This document shows positions 24,683 through 35,345 of a stretch of 64,000 bases of DNA, piece by piece. Both the position numbers and the translations under genes were made by a program. The stretch comes from Leuctra nigra (Eukaryota > Arthropoda > Insecta > Plecoptera > Leuctridae): contig OW203763.1 in NCBI GenBank assembly GCA_934045905.1, forward strand, positions 40,578,724 through 40,642,723, written 5' to 3'. The first letter of the stretch is position 1. Each line of letters begins with the position of its first letter. Under the pieces are notes generated by a model that was not told the DNA's origin, did not search any database, and saw only the letters and a list, made by a program, of their open reading frames with translations.

Positions 24683-24730
24683 AGTCGCATTGTGCCCCGA
24701 CTTTTCCAGCGCCCCAGATGTAGTCGTTAC
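24683..24730 (-). CDS. Candidate 48-nt internal exon
   Basis: On the minus strand a pyrimidine-rich stretch ending CGCTTGTTCCAG provides an acceptor and GTAAGT a donor, bracketing exactly 48 nt. Read in the frame that splits a codon 1|2 at both ends, it gives NDYIWGAGKVGAQCD. Two of three frames are open. The composition (balanced GC, strong consensus sites on both sides) stands out from the AT-rich flanks. If real it is a symmetric phase-1 exon that could be skipped without a frameshift. I do not recognise the protein and see no partner exons, so it may be a chance combination. Confidence 0.35.
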
Positions 24731-25713
24731 CTGGAACAAGCGGAAACGGAGGGGCATTAGTCGGAGTTCCCAATCAACCTCGGGAATATAACAGACGTTA
24801 CGCGTTTCAGCCGTTTACAAGTTTAGTGGAGGATATCACTTCACTTTTACTTGTACCGGATTTCTCAAAAGTGCATGCTCAATTTTAGAATCAATAAATA
24901 TTGAAAAAATGCAACTCAATTTAACTCATTTAACTTTAATGCCCCGCTAAATTTTAACAGTTGATAGGGCTGTATTGCCATGGAAACAACCAACTGAGCA
25001 TTGAAAGACAGCCCTAATTGTTGAATCTGATTTTAACCAAGCGTTTGGGTTCCATACATTATTACATCTTTCTAAAAAGGTATCCAGGTAACCAAAGATG
25101 TATAAGATAGTGGTCAAACAAAGTAGCAAGAACCAGTAAAAAATTTAGAAATTCTCCAAAATACTTATTAACATATATCAAGATAACATCAATTCTTGAG
25201 ACTAAGGTTGAAATTGTATTAGGTACTATTTTTCATTCTATCCAGATATACTATTTTGTTAAAAGAGTGTTTAGGAAGATTTTCAGTGGAGTCTGTGATG
25301 GAATGACGGGATGTATCTTTTCTGTATACTCTCCACCCTTTCTCAAATACCCGTAGTAGGGGAACTGTGATCATGGAAACACATACGATTTTTTTTTAAA
25401 TGTACCAAACATTTAATCTTTTTCCCTTTCTTAAAAGTCTTATCCGCTCTTATCAATAACTCAATAGAGCTGGGGAAAAATCTACCGTGCTTATAGATAG
25501 CGAGATTTTGTTAAGCACATTCGTGTGAGGCCCTTTACAGGGCTCTAGCGATACTGTAAGCCACAATATGTGATAACTGAGTGGGTACTTAGTGTCTAAA
25601 TCCTGTACGAGGGGCCTGTTTTGGGCCAGTTTTAGACCAGAACCGAAAACCGGAAAAGAACCCGTATAATTTTGGAATCGGAACCAAACCTTTATAATCT
25701 ATTAGGTTCTTAA
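24731..25713. other. No gene seen
   Basis: AT-rich DNA without convincing open frames, RNA genes or paired repeats. Confidence 0.5.
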
Positions 25714-26241
25714 GGTGCTGCAAGCGCGAGCGATTTTGCTGCTTTTTGTAGACACTTTTTGCGATACGATTGGAGACTAAATAAGTAGACCAAATTATTT
25801 GACATTTTAATCGTGATTAGATAAAAGACAAACTTAGGGTTATCCCTTGGTACATTTTTAATTTTTTTTTCGTTAATTAGTAATAATTAATTGATTTTGG
25901 GTGAAAAATTAGCTATTTTCTCGTCTCCCTGGGCGCCGTATAAAATTAAATTTCAAAAATTTACCAAGGGATAACCCTAAGTTTCTCTTTCATCTAATCA
26001 TAATTAAAATTTGAGATTAATTGGTTTACGGGTGTGGTCTCCAATCGTATCGCAAATTTCATCGTTTTGCGCTGTTTTGTTGAATAACCGGCGCCTAATT
26101 AACGATGCAATAAGCAAAAATTAAAAAGGGCTATTAATATACAATCAGACTGATCATGTGAACATCCTGTAAAAGTTACACTCACTTATGAAACAATTTT
26201 TCTCTCTCAAATTTCTAAAACGGCCAAGCGCTAGTATCACC
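25714..26241. mobile_element. 528-bp MITE flanked by TTAA
   Basis: The ends GGTGCTGCAAGCGC and GCGCTAGTATCACC are imperfect inverted repeats, each bordered by TTAA (25710-25713, 26242-26245). Inside, long inverted stretches pair: ACTTAGGGTTATCCCTTGGT near 25832 with its complement near 25965, and GCGATACGATTGGAGAC near 25760 with its complement near 26038. A TTAA target duplication points to a piggyBac-type transposase, but the ends do not begin with the usual CCY, so the superfamily is open. Confidence 0.7.
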
Positions 26242-26245
26242 TTAA

Positions 26246-27549
26246 AGGTCCTTAGGTTCGTTAATTTTATGAAAAAAAAGAATAATTTGTCAACCCTGTG
26301 ATTTTCTTGACACAATGGATTTTTTTTCTTTTACTTATTGTATTCTTCATTGACATCTTCAATCAGTGAATACGGGAATCTAATATTTCAAAAGCTTACG
26401 TGAGAGATTCAATTCTGTACAGAGACACCGCACCAGTCGTAAGAATTACTGTCAGTGGTCGTGTAAATCGAAGCAAATGTAAGTCAGTAAGAGGTACTTC
26501 ATGAGAGACGTGCATTGGTCACTTATTGCATACTTCAGTGTATGTTCACTTATTGAGAATAAAAGTGTACAAATTAAATATGACCACAGATAAATAATCG
26601 TTGACAATGGCAAGAACTATAAATAATGAAATACTTGGATCATGCAGTGATTAATGAAACAATATTTTAATTAATCAATAGCCAATGTGTACTTAGTCAA
26701 AAAAGTTTAAAAAATAGTCAAAAAAATTATTTAAAAAAGTATTCATTTTTACCGAAGATAAAATTTACCCTTTTCTACGCCATACATTTTTTTATGTTGC
26801 TTTGCTTTATTGTGAAGACCTTTACCTAACTTTAAACACTCTATTCTATAATCACAATTTTTAAAATATTATAAACTACTGTGTAGATTTTCATGAAATT
26901 TGAGCAGTAAAAAATTTATAAACGACTCAATGTACTAAAAAAACTCATATAATTTCATCAGCAGTACTCAATTTCAATTGATATCAAACACCAACTCCCT
27001 CTGACAAAATATTGAAGAAAAAACAACCTATTTCGGTCCATTAGCCTTAGCAGCATGAAATCGATGCACGAAGATATCGGGTAGAATTTTATCAGCGTGA
27101 TTACTAAGTACACAAGACGTTTATATGGCAGGTAAATGGCCGGGGCAGATTGAGTTATCATTCATTATGCCGAGACGAGGACTAATTCCCCGCTAACCAA
27201 ACACACGGGCGCTAAATAACCACGGACACACGAACACTTCAACCTTGGACTTGACACCTTCTCCCCCCCGCAACCACAGTGACACAACATCCAATCACGT
27301 CGACTCGATCACACAGCAAGAGTAACGGCCAGGCAATGAGAAAAGCTCGGGAACTATAAAATAACGAGGTGAACTTTTCGTGGCGCTTCTCGGGAATCGT
27401 GTTTCTTCATCCACTTATACGGTTCTGTGGATTACAACCAAGGAGGTTCCAAATATAATGAAACCTCCTTGATTACAACACGGGTTTCACGATACTTCTA
27501 CAAGTGAATCGGAATATTTTGGTCTCAACTTGGTCTCAACTTGGTCTCA
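26246..27549. other. No gene seen
   Basis: AT-rich DNA with a less AT-rich part at 27150-27400. No supportable coding sequence, RNA gene or repeat pair. Short direct repeats (CTTGGTCTCAA) occur at 27530-27550. Confidence 0.45.
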
Positions 27550-27800
27550 AAATATTTAAAATTAAATTAAAAAAAAATTAAAAGTAAAAAAAATAAAAAT
27601 AAAGCTTGGCGCATTGTGTCAAAGAGGGGGCAACATAAAAAGAAGATGTCGACCAAGGAGACGACGATAGAAAGAAGGAAGAAGAAGATGATGAATTAGA
27701 AGAAGGAAGAAGTCAACATGACGGTGCAAAAACAATGCGCCAAGCTTTATTTTTATTTTTTTTACTTTTTATTTTTTTTAAATTTAATTTTAAATATTTT
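27550..27800. repeat. Palindromic cap, AAGCTTGGCGCATTG type, copy 1
   Basis: AATAAAGCTTGGCGCATTG at about 27598 is mirrored by CAATGCGCCAAGCTTTATTT at about 27732. A purine-rich spacer rich in GAAGAAG separates the halves, and the AT-rich outer parts also pair. A second such palindrome lies at 34880-35095. The core CTTGGCGCAT is shared with the caps of the Helitron-like family (48509-49580, 59579-61971). Confidence 0.75.
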
Positions 27801-29222
27801 TTTTATTTGTATTTTAAGTTATGTAAAAAAAATGTTTTTAAATTGATTTTGTTAACGTTTTTAAAATTTGAATACTTTCTATTTTTCGTTTTAAATGATT
27901 ATAATTGTTTTAAAGTTTATACTATGATGGTTCACATAGAGATTTTCTCAATCTTAAATTTGGGCACAATGTTTGGTTTATAATGTCGTGCTTGGCGGCA
28001 GTAACTGGGCGAAATGATTTCACGAATTTTAAGTGCGAAAATGTTTCAACAATATATTATTGCTGGGACCTTCTTTTAGATCGCAATCCTTTTAGGGGGA
28101 AAGGTGCTTGGCAGTCTATATACAAGTTTTTGTTTTTGTACAACATGTCACATGAGGTAAAAGTTTATAGCAGCTTTCATTGATGATTGAGTGTTACCTG
28201 TCATTGCATTGTTAACGCCAACAACGTCACTTCTTGTCTAAAGTTTTCTGTTTTTCTTCCAATAGTTCCAAAGATAGTATAACGAAAGGGTAAATTTCTT
28301 TTGGTTGAATATGAGTTAAATCTCAACTTTTAAATTGTTAAAAGTTCAAAACTTTGAGTCATGTGAATTACGTAAATTGTAGGTGTATTGTTCCGGTGTA
28401 GACCGGAATTTGTGCGTCATCTCGTACTACGCATATTTGTTGCCAATTGGTAAACTAAAAGGTTCACACAAGGATTGTAAATGCGTTTTCCTCAATTTTA
28501 AATTCTTCCAGGTTCACTTTTTTATGTCATATATAACTCAATTGGTAAAGCGTGCAAATGATTACAACACATTTTAAATAAAATCAGAATGGTTTTTGGA
28601 AGGCAATGTAACTTAAAAGAACTTGGTTACTAAACTTTCCAGTTCCTGGAAATTTTCCAGGTAACTTTCTAGTTCTTTATTTGAACGGAACTAGGAACTG
28701 AAACTAGTTCCATTTTGTTCAATGGAACTGGAACAAGTTCCTTGTTTGAGGAACTTACCCAACACTGCTGTTTAGTTATAGTCCCACCATGGATTATACC
28801 TCAATTTCTTCATCCAGCAGTTTGAAAACGTACCAAAAATGGGTGTATGCAGAATATTATGTATATTTAATTTTCTATTGCATAGGGGTGGTTTATTAAA
28901 ATTTGAGGATGTTTGCGTAAGGGTGTAAGTACCGTACGGTATGGGTTATTTCAAATAGAATGTGTATATCAAATTTTGTTTGAGATCGGTCAAAGGGTGT
29001 ATATGGAGTATATAAGAAAGAACGTTCATACCAAGGAGCGTTTTCCTAGTTTATACATCGAGACACTTATACTTATTTTAAAGGAATTACGGCAAAGGAT
29101 GTGGCCATTTGATACTGCCTTGTTGTGAAAATTGATTTTGAAGATTTCAACCTAGAATTCCTTTAAGATTAACTATCTGAGCCACCTGGTGTTTATAGTG
29201 CTGGTGGGAAGGAGTAGGACGT
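27801..29222 (+). repeat. Left arm of a large inverted repeat, with an insertion
   Basis: From the cap rightward the sequence (GCGGCAGTAACTGGGCGAAA near 27994; GTCACTTCTTGTCTAAAGTT near 28226; GGAAGGCAATGTAACTTAAA near 28597; CACCTGGTGTTTATAGTGCT near 29184) reappears inverted at 33650-34870. The arm is interrupted at about 28635-29162 (separate entry). A partial third copy, in this orientation, lies at 35096-35345. It is non-coding as far as I can see. Confidence 0.8.
28635..29162. mobile_element. Insertion in the left arm, with an end resembling the 43.9-kb hAT element
   Basis: The sister arm at about 33705-33730 reads straight through the site (GTTAAGATTAAC next to AAAAGGAACTTAG on the reverse strand), so about 530 bp was added here. 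The first part is built of AACTGGAAC/GTTCCAGTT repeats and ends GGAACTTACCCAACACTG. That end matches the terminal CTTACCCAACTCTG of the hAT-type element at 43940-44826. The opposite end was not identified, so the element may be partial or the insertion composite. Confidence 0.5.
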
Positions 29223-30280
29223 ATATCATTAACACAAAACACACCAACACACGAACAAACCAACAAAGAACGGTCAACCTGAATGTACTGACTGATTGCC
29301 ATGATACCAGAGAAGCTAAAGCACTATTTTTGCCGGAGAACAGTCACACAATCCTAGATCACACGCTTATAAATTCCCTAAGGTGTCTACCGCTTCCATC
29401 GGTAGTATGTAATTAAATAAAAATCAATGAACCTACACATATTTTGTTTAAATCTCACTAAACGACAATTAACATTAAAAAATCTCTATTGATTTAAAAA
29501 AATATATATGATAACAATGAGAAAAAGTAGTAACACGAATCGTTTTTTTATCTCCTCGGTCCCATTCAGTGCGTACCTATACATTTAAAAAAAACTGTTG
29601 CTAGTCAAGACTCAAGTGAAAAAAAACATTGTTTAGGTAATAAAATATCACTTTATCCATTCTTAAGGAAAACACATGTCATATACAAGCAAATGTTCAA
29701 TTTCTTTTAAAATGTACCAAATATAGTTATGAATGTAATTTATGAATAAGATTTTTCTAAATTTATTTTGAATGAAATTGCTTTAAAGAAAAGTCCTTTA
29801 CGAATACTAATTTTACCCTGGGGAAGTCTTCTTCGAACGGGTTGTGTGCTTACTCATTATCTTGAAGTATACAATTTTACAATAAATAGTGTGAAAATAA
29901 GTTATTTGAAAATACAATTGTGCTAGAAGACAGCCTCCTACTGCAGCAGAATCTATTATTCTATTATGTTACATTCCAAAACAAGTGTCATCTACGTACA
30001 TTTGTATTTCTTTTGTGTCAAGACAACATAGGAAACCAAACCTCTGATAATCACAACACAACCCCCACCCCTCATCCATCAGTCACTGAATGTTTATCAC
30101 TAGATCTGAATGTGCTTTGTGTATTTTCCAAGCAATGGATTCACGATATTAATTGACCTTTTATTATTTGTTTATTGATTATGGTGTGTGTGTGAGTGAG
30201 GGGGGGTGTTTATGTGTTTATTACGCATAGATCATACAATCAATTAGTCTACCGGTCCTTATTCCTGATGATGATGGCAT
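29223..30280. other. No gene seen
   Basis: AT-rich spacer inside the large inverted repeat. A short TG/GGGGGGTG low-complexity stretch lies near 30183-30212. Confidence 0.5.
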
Positions 30281-30540
30281 ATCTAGTCGGGCGTTAGCTC
30301 GACGCTGCCAAGCACCGCTCTATACAACGTGCGAGCTTACTACCACGACTGTATACAGCAAGCGCTTCGGGCCCGATTTCGGGGTGTCAGTACGCATGCA
30401 AGCATTTAGAAATGAAAGTTGAAAACCATGGTTATCGGGTATATTTAGCCACCTGACAACACCTAACCAAATATCAAAGTGCTGCGATCATCCCTTCGGG
30501 GTGAATTTTGGGCCTCAAACATGCAAGGATTGACTTTCAT

Positions 30541-30633
<93 letters not shown>
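30541..30633. repeat. GTTA microsatellite
   Basis: About 23 uninterrupted GTTA units. The counterpart in the inverted copy is AACT/CTAA at 36801-36852 with about 12 units. The unit is four bases, so it is not the TTAGG arthropod telomere repeat. Confidence 0.97.
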
Positions 30634-30974
30634 GCACGGCCGGTTTGTTTGCCCATCTCCACAGGTTACACGGTTTGGTCTAGAGAGTTGAAATTTGGCA
30701 GAGACATAGAGTCATATTTATAGCAGTGCCCTTTGAAAGAAAATCTGAAAAATTTTGACCGGAAGTGAAGTTATTACAATTTTAAATTTTAAATATTTTA
30801 AAAGTCAAACGGGTCCATCGAGAGTTTTGAAATTTGGCAACAATGAAGACAATGTATTGCTAGACACTCCACTTCAAGAAAAATCAATAAATTTAAACCG
30901 GAAGTGGGAAAATTATCAATATTTACGTTCCGCCTTTCTTCTTTGATACACTAAACAGCGGCTTTAATTTCCAT

Positions 30975-31046
30975 CGGGCTGATAGCTCAGTTAGGAAGGT
31001 AGCTGGCTTCGACTTCTGCATAACGCGTTCGATTCCCGATCCCGGA
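30975..31046 (+). ncRNA. tRNA-like Pol III module (SINE head)
   Basis: TAGCTCAGTTAGG matches the tRNA A-box pattern, and CGTTCGATTCC, 34 bases after the A box, matches the B box except its first base. A run of eight T at 31051-31058 follows at once, suiting Pol III termination. The cloverleaf is incomplete, so this is a tRNA-derived promoter module rather than a working tRNA. The inverted copy at 36370-36440 has a perfect B box (GGGTTCGATTCCC). Confidence 0.6.
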
Positions 31047-31135
31047 AAACTTTTTTTTCATATATTATTTTTTAATTTGTATAAGTGATGATATAAATAA
31101 GGATATATATTCAAATGAGAGGTCCAGGGATGCTG

Positions 31136-32056
31136 TGTAGATCATCAATAGACCGAAACATCGCAATCGCGGCACGCCAGTTGCCATCGTGAACACTGAA
31201 GATATCAGGGAAACAGAAAAACTCGCACGTCGTTTTACGTTCCGCTATTCTTCTTTGATACTATACAGACTGCTTCGGTTTCTGTGTGGCGAATTGGCTC
31301 GATCACATGAGGCATGAGACTTCGAACACGGCGTTGACGGGTTCGATCCCCGTACCAAACGTTTTATTTTTTATCTTTTTATTTACTTAAAAAATGTTTA
31401 ACCTTCTTGTGTATATATTCAAAATGTTAGTCCGAATACATTCAACGATTACAATAGCTACTCTTTTTAATAGTATTCTCATTGGACTCTAATAATGATT
31501 GTCAATGTACACGTTGTACGTAAAGTTGTGCAATAAAACAATTCGTGGTCATGCTAATCTACAGAATCTTGGTGGCTCAGTTACTAAACTAGAAACCACA
31601 CAAGAAAGGCTCCATTACTGGGTGCATTAGGTTGTCACAGCTTTTAATTTACTAGAATTATTTAATTATGTAAAATTCAGTTAATTAAGTAAATAGTAAA
31701 ATTCAGTGAAGGCTCCATAACTAATATTCAGAGTATTAGGTGTTTACAACTTTTCATTTGTCACACTTATTTAATTATTTAAAATAGAGTTAATTTGTCA
31801 ATATTGGTGGCTCAACAAGAAACAAGAACAACACGAAACAAGAAACCACACAAAAAGGCTCCATTACGTGCATCCATTACGTGCATTAGGTTCTAAAATT
31901 AATTTAATTATTTTAATTATGCTAATTTGTCAATCTTGATGGCTCAGTTACGAAACAATAAACCACACAAAAAGGCTCCATTACTAGGTATATTAGGTGC
32001 TCTTTGCTCCTAATACTCTAAGAGACTAATGCTCTGGTGCTCTGGTACATTTTTAA
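31136..32056 (+). repeat. About 0.92-kb direct repeat, unit 1
   Basis: From GATGCTGTGTAGATCATCAA onward, this unit is repeated with small changes at 32073-33000. Its first 80 bp are also the end of the GTTA/tRNA-like family at 30281. It contains a tRNA-like module at 31284-31360. Repeated GGCTCCATTAC phrases, at least five, occur in each unit. Confidence 0.8.
31284..31360 (+). ncRNA. Second type of tRNA-like module, copy 1
   Basis: TTGGCTCGATCACATGAGG resembles an A box and GGGTTCGATCCCCG holds a perfect B box with a full T stem (ACGGG/CCCGT). A T-rich stretch (TTTTATTTTTT) follows. Acceptor pairing is partial (about five of seven), so I infer a tRNA-derived element, not a functional tRNA. 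Confidence 0.55.
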
Positions 32057-32072
32057 TAAATGAGACTACCAA

Positions 32073-33000
32073 TGGATGCTGTAAAGATCATCAATAGACA
32101 GAAACATCGCCATCGCGGCACGCCGGTTGCCATCGTGAACAGTGAAGATATCAGGGAAACAGGAATTGCGCACGTCGTTTTACGCTCTACCTTTCTTCTT
32201 TGATATACTACACAGGTTTAATTTCAGTGTGGCGAATTGGCTCGGTCACATGAGGCAAGTGACTTCGATCACGGCGTTGCCGGGTTCGATCCCCGCAACA
32301 AATGTTTTATTTTTTTATCTTTTTCTTTACTTAAAAAATGTTTAACCTTCTTGTGTATATATTCAAAATGTTAATCCGAATACATTCAACGATTACATAG
32401 CAACTCTTTTTAATATTATACTCATTGGACTCTAATAATGATTGTCAATGTACACGTTGTACGTAAAGTTGTGCAATAAAACAATTCGTGGTCATGCTAA
32501 TCAACAGAATCTTGGTGGCTCAGTTACTAAACTAGAAACCACACAAAAAAGGCTCCATTACTGGGTGCATAAGGTTGTCACAGCTTTTAATTTATCCGAA
32601 TTATTTAATTATGTAAAATTCAGGTAATTTAGTAAATAGTAAAATTCAGTAAAGGCTCCATTACTAATATTCAGTGTATTACGTGTTTACAACTTTTCAT
32701 TTGTCACACTTATATATTATTTAAAATAGAGTTAATTTGTCAATATTGGTGGCTCAACAAGAAACAAGAACAACACGAAACAAGAAACCACACAAAAAGG
32801 CTCCATTACGTGCATCCATTACGTGATCACAACTTTAAGTTTCTAAAATAAATTTAATTATTTTAATTATGCAAATTTGTCGATCTTGATAGTTCAGATA
32901 CGAAACAAGAAACCACACAAAATGGCTCCATTACTAGGTTTATTAGGTGTTTACAACTTAGTAAAAATTATTTAATTATTTCAGATGTTGTAATCTGTCA
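32073..33000 (+). repeat. About 0.93-kb direct repeat, unit 2
   Basis: Close copy of 31136-32056, beginning GATGCTGTAAAGATCATCAA. Together they form a tandem duplication whose two units differ at scattered bases and small indels, so the duplication is not very recent. Confidence 0.8.
32228..32303 (+). ncRNA. Second type of tRNA-like module, copy 2
   Basis: Same module as at 31284 with a perfect B box in CGGGTTCGATCCCCG. A T-rich stretch follows (TTTTATTTTTTTATC). It is slightly diverged in the anticodon-arm region. Confidence 0.55.
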
Positions 33001-33649
33001 ATCTTAGAAGCTCGGTTACAATAAACAAGAAACTACACTAAATGGTCCATGATAATTAATGGAAATCTGTGGGTATGAGAGATTTAAATTTCATTTCATC
33101 ATCCAACAATGCTTACGTTAAAAAGTTCGAATAATAAAACGCTTTTAAATTATCATGATTTATTTCCAAACTGTGAGTCAAAGTCTCATCAAGTGACATT
33201 GTTTAATGGAAATAAATGAAACTGAAACTGATGTTCCTCCTAATCTGACACTAATAAAATAAACATTGGTTTTGATGCGAACGTTATATACGGAAGTGGT
33301 CTGGCTTGTTTACATCGGCAATACAATAATATTCTTCAAGTATGGGCAATGGCACGAAGTAGTTTCCTGGTTTGAAAATATGAAAATATTATCTTCCACA
33401 GCAACATCACAAAACAATATAATAATCACTAAATAAGATCAGTAGACTAATTAAAATGCAAGCTAGATAGCTGTATACAAGTACCTATAGAAGAAGACAA
33501 CAATAATAAATAGACATCGATCGTATTTGCCATGAACAAAGGTAAACATTAAGTTGACCTGTCAGGGAGAGGCAGAGAGGTGGAGATGCCAGGTATAGGC
33601 CGGCCCATGCTATCCGTGTACATAGGCGAGTGAGGCGGGTAGCGTAAAT
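33001..33649. other. No gene seen
   Basis: AT-rich spacer between the direct repeat and the right inverted arm. Confidence 0.5.
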
Positions 33650-34870
33650 TTCATCACCCGTCATACTCCTTCCCACCAGCACTATAAACACCAGGTAGCT
33701 CAGCTAGTTAATCTTAACTAAGTTCCTTTTATGTTACATTGCCTTCCAAAAACCATCCGGATTTTATTTAAAATGTGTTGTAAACATCTGTAAGCCTGCA
33801 CGCTTTAACAATTGAGTTTATACTTCGGAACTTTGACATAAAAAAGTGAACATGGGAGAATTTAAAAATGAGGAAACGTATTTTCAATCATCTTTCGTGT
33901 ACCTTTCAGTTTACCAAGTGGCGACAAATACGCGTTTTACGAGATGAACGCACAAATTCCGGTCTACACCGGAACAATACACCTACAATTTACGTTATTC
34001 ACATGACTCAAAGCTGTGAACTTTTAACAAATTATAATTTGATATAACTCAAATTCAACCAAAAGAAATTGACCCTTTCGTTATACTAACTTCGGAACTA
34101 TTGAAAGAAAAACAGAAAACTTTAGACAAGAAGTGACGTTGTTGGCGTTAACTGTAATGAGGTAACACTTAATGATCAGTGAAAGCTGCTATAAACTTAT
34201 ACCCCATATGACATGTTGTACAAAAACAAAAACTTGTAAAAAAAACTGCCAAGCACCTTCCCACTTAAAACAATTGAGATCTAAAAGAAGGGTCAAGCAA
34301 TAATATCAAGCAATTACCCAACGGCTGGTGTGTTGGATACCTCGGTTCTCGTTAGATCACCGAGGTTAAGCAACATTGAGCGCGGTCAGCGATTGGATGG
34401 GTGACCATTCAACTCTGCCTTGCCAGGTTGCTGCCGTTGGGCCAGAGAGACTGGGGTGTTTGGGGGTCAGTGTGACGACCTCCCTCCACCTGTTATCAGT
34501 CTCTCGACGGCGCGGGTTGTGGAGGCTCGTGCTGTGAATGTTACACCGTCCTTCGGAAGGGACGTTAAGCCGTTGGTCCCCTTGGTATCTTTCGTCAGGA
34601 GTAGGCTACATGCCGGTACCGGGTTTCCTCTCCTCCCTTCTCTATATGTATTACATTCTCACTAGTGGAGCCTGGCTCTGTTGAGAATATAGACTTAATA
34701 ATAATAATAATAATATTGTTTAAACATTTTCGCACTTAAAATTAGTGAAATCATTTCGCCCAGTTACTGACGCCAAGCACAACACTAAAAACCTAATGTT
34801 GTGTCCAAATTTGAAGAATACAATCTAAGTGAACCATCATTGTAAATTTAACAAAATTATAAAAATTAAA
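33650..34870 (-). repeat. Right arm of the large inverted repeat, with an inserted SINE
   Basis: Inverted counterpart of 27801-29222 (for example CACTATAAACACCAGGTAGC near 33680 and CTTTAGACAAGAAGTGACGT near 34120). The arm lacks the 530-bp insertion of the left arm but carries the 5S-derived SINE at 34307-34714. Confidence 0.8.
34307..34714 (+). mobile_element. 5S-rRNA-derived SINE (SINE3 type)
   Basis: The head (about 34317-34442) resembles 5S ribosomal RNA: CCCAACGGCTGG, CGGTTCTCGTTAGATCACCG, AGGTTAAGCAACATTGAGCG, GATTGGATGGGTGACCATTC and a closing TTGCTGCCGTTGG. The 5S gene carries an internal Pol III promoter, and SINE3 elements use it to be transcribed. A unique body follows with TCCTTCGGAAGGGACGTTAA, a phrase of the kind conserved in SINE central domains, and the element ends in a TAA repeat tail (about 34697-34714). 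The copy of the host arm at 35215-35300 lacks the insert, so the empty site is known: CAAGCAATAATATATTG. The target duplication is obscured by the TAA tail. Confidence 0.88.
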
Positions 34871-34879
34871 AACGACTTC

Positions 34880-35095
34880 AAAATAAATTTAAAATTGAAA
34901 TTAAAAAAAATAAAAATAAAGCTTGGCGCATTGAATTTGCACCGACCATATTGTAGACTTCCTCTATCTTCTTCCTACTTTCTGTCTTTCTTCGGCTCCT
35001 TTATCGTCATCTTCTTTCTTATGTTGCCTTCTTCTTGACACAATGCGCCTAGCTTTATTTTTAATTTTTTTAATTTCAATTTTAAATTTATTTTG
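34880..35095. repeat. Palindromic cap, AAGCTTGGCGCATTG type, copy 2
   Basis: AAATAAAGCTTGGCGCATTG (about 34914) is mirrored by CAATGCGCCTAGCTTTATTT (about 35041) around a pyrimidine-rich spacer with CTTCTTCC. The AT-rich outer parts pair for a further 40-50 bp. Same type as 27550-27800. Confidence 0.75.
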
Positions 35096-35345
35096 AAGTC
35101 GTTTTTAATTTTTATAATTTTGTTAAATTTACAATGATGGTTCACTTAGATTGTATTCTTCAAATTTGGACACAACATTAGGTTTTTAGTGTTGTGCTTG
35201 GCGGCAGTAACTGGGCGAAATGATTTCACTAATTTTAAGTGCGAAAATGTTTAAACAATATATTATTGCTTGACCCTTCTTTTAGATCTCAATTGTTTTA
35301 AGTGGGAAGGTGCTTGGCAGTTTTTTTTACAAGTTTTTGTTTTTG
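35096..35345 (+). repeat. Third, partial copy of the inverted arm
   Basis: Matches the inner part of 34715-34870 and 34240-34306 in inverted orientation (GGCAGTAACTGGGCGAAATG near 35202; CAATTGTTTTAAGTGGGAAG near 35290). It therefore preserves the site before SINE insertion. Confidence 0.8.

Larger units (their letters stand above)
30281..31215 (+). mobile_element. Repeat family with GTTA tract and tRNA-like module, copy 1
   Basis: This segment, beginning ATCTAGTCGGGCG, reappears inverted at 36187-37116. Shared parts in order are GTCGACGCTGCCAAGCACCG-like sequence, a GTTA microsatellite (30541-30633, about 23 units), a block with GACCGGAAGTGAAGTTATTA, a tRNA-like module (30975-31046), and the terminal GCGGCACGCC/CATCGTGAAC stretch. 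It carries no protein frame. Two inverted copies 5-6 kb apart in the same window show that it is a mobile or duplicated family. Confidence 0.7.

Noticed and set aside
30541..30633. Possible telomere-like repeat
   Set aside because: The unit is GTTA (4 bp), not TTAGG, and it is internal to a repeat family with a second copy at 36801.
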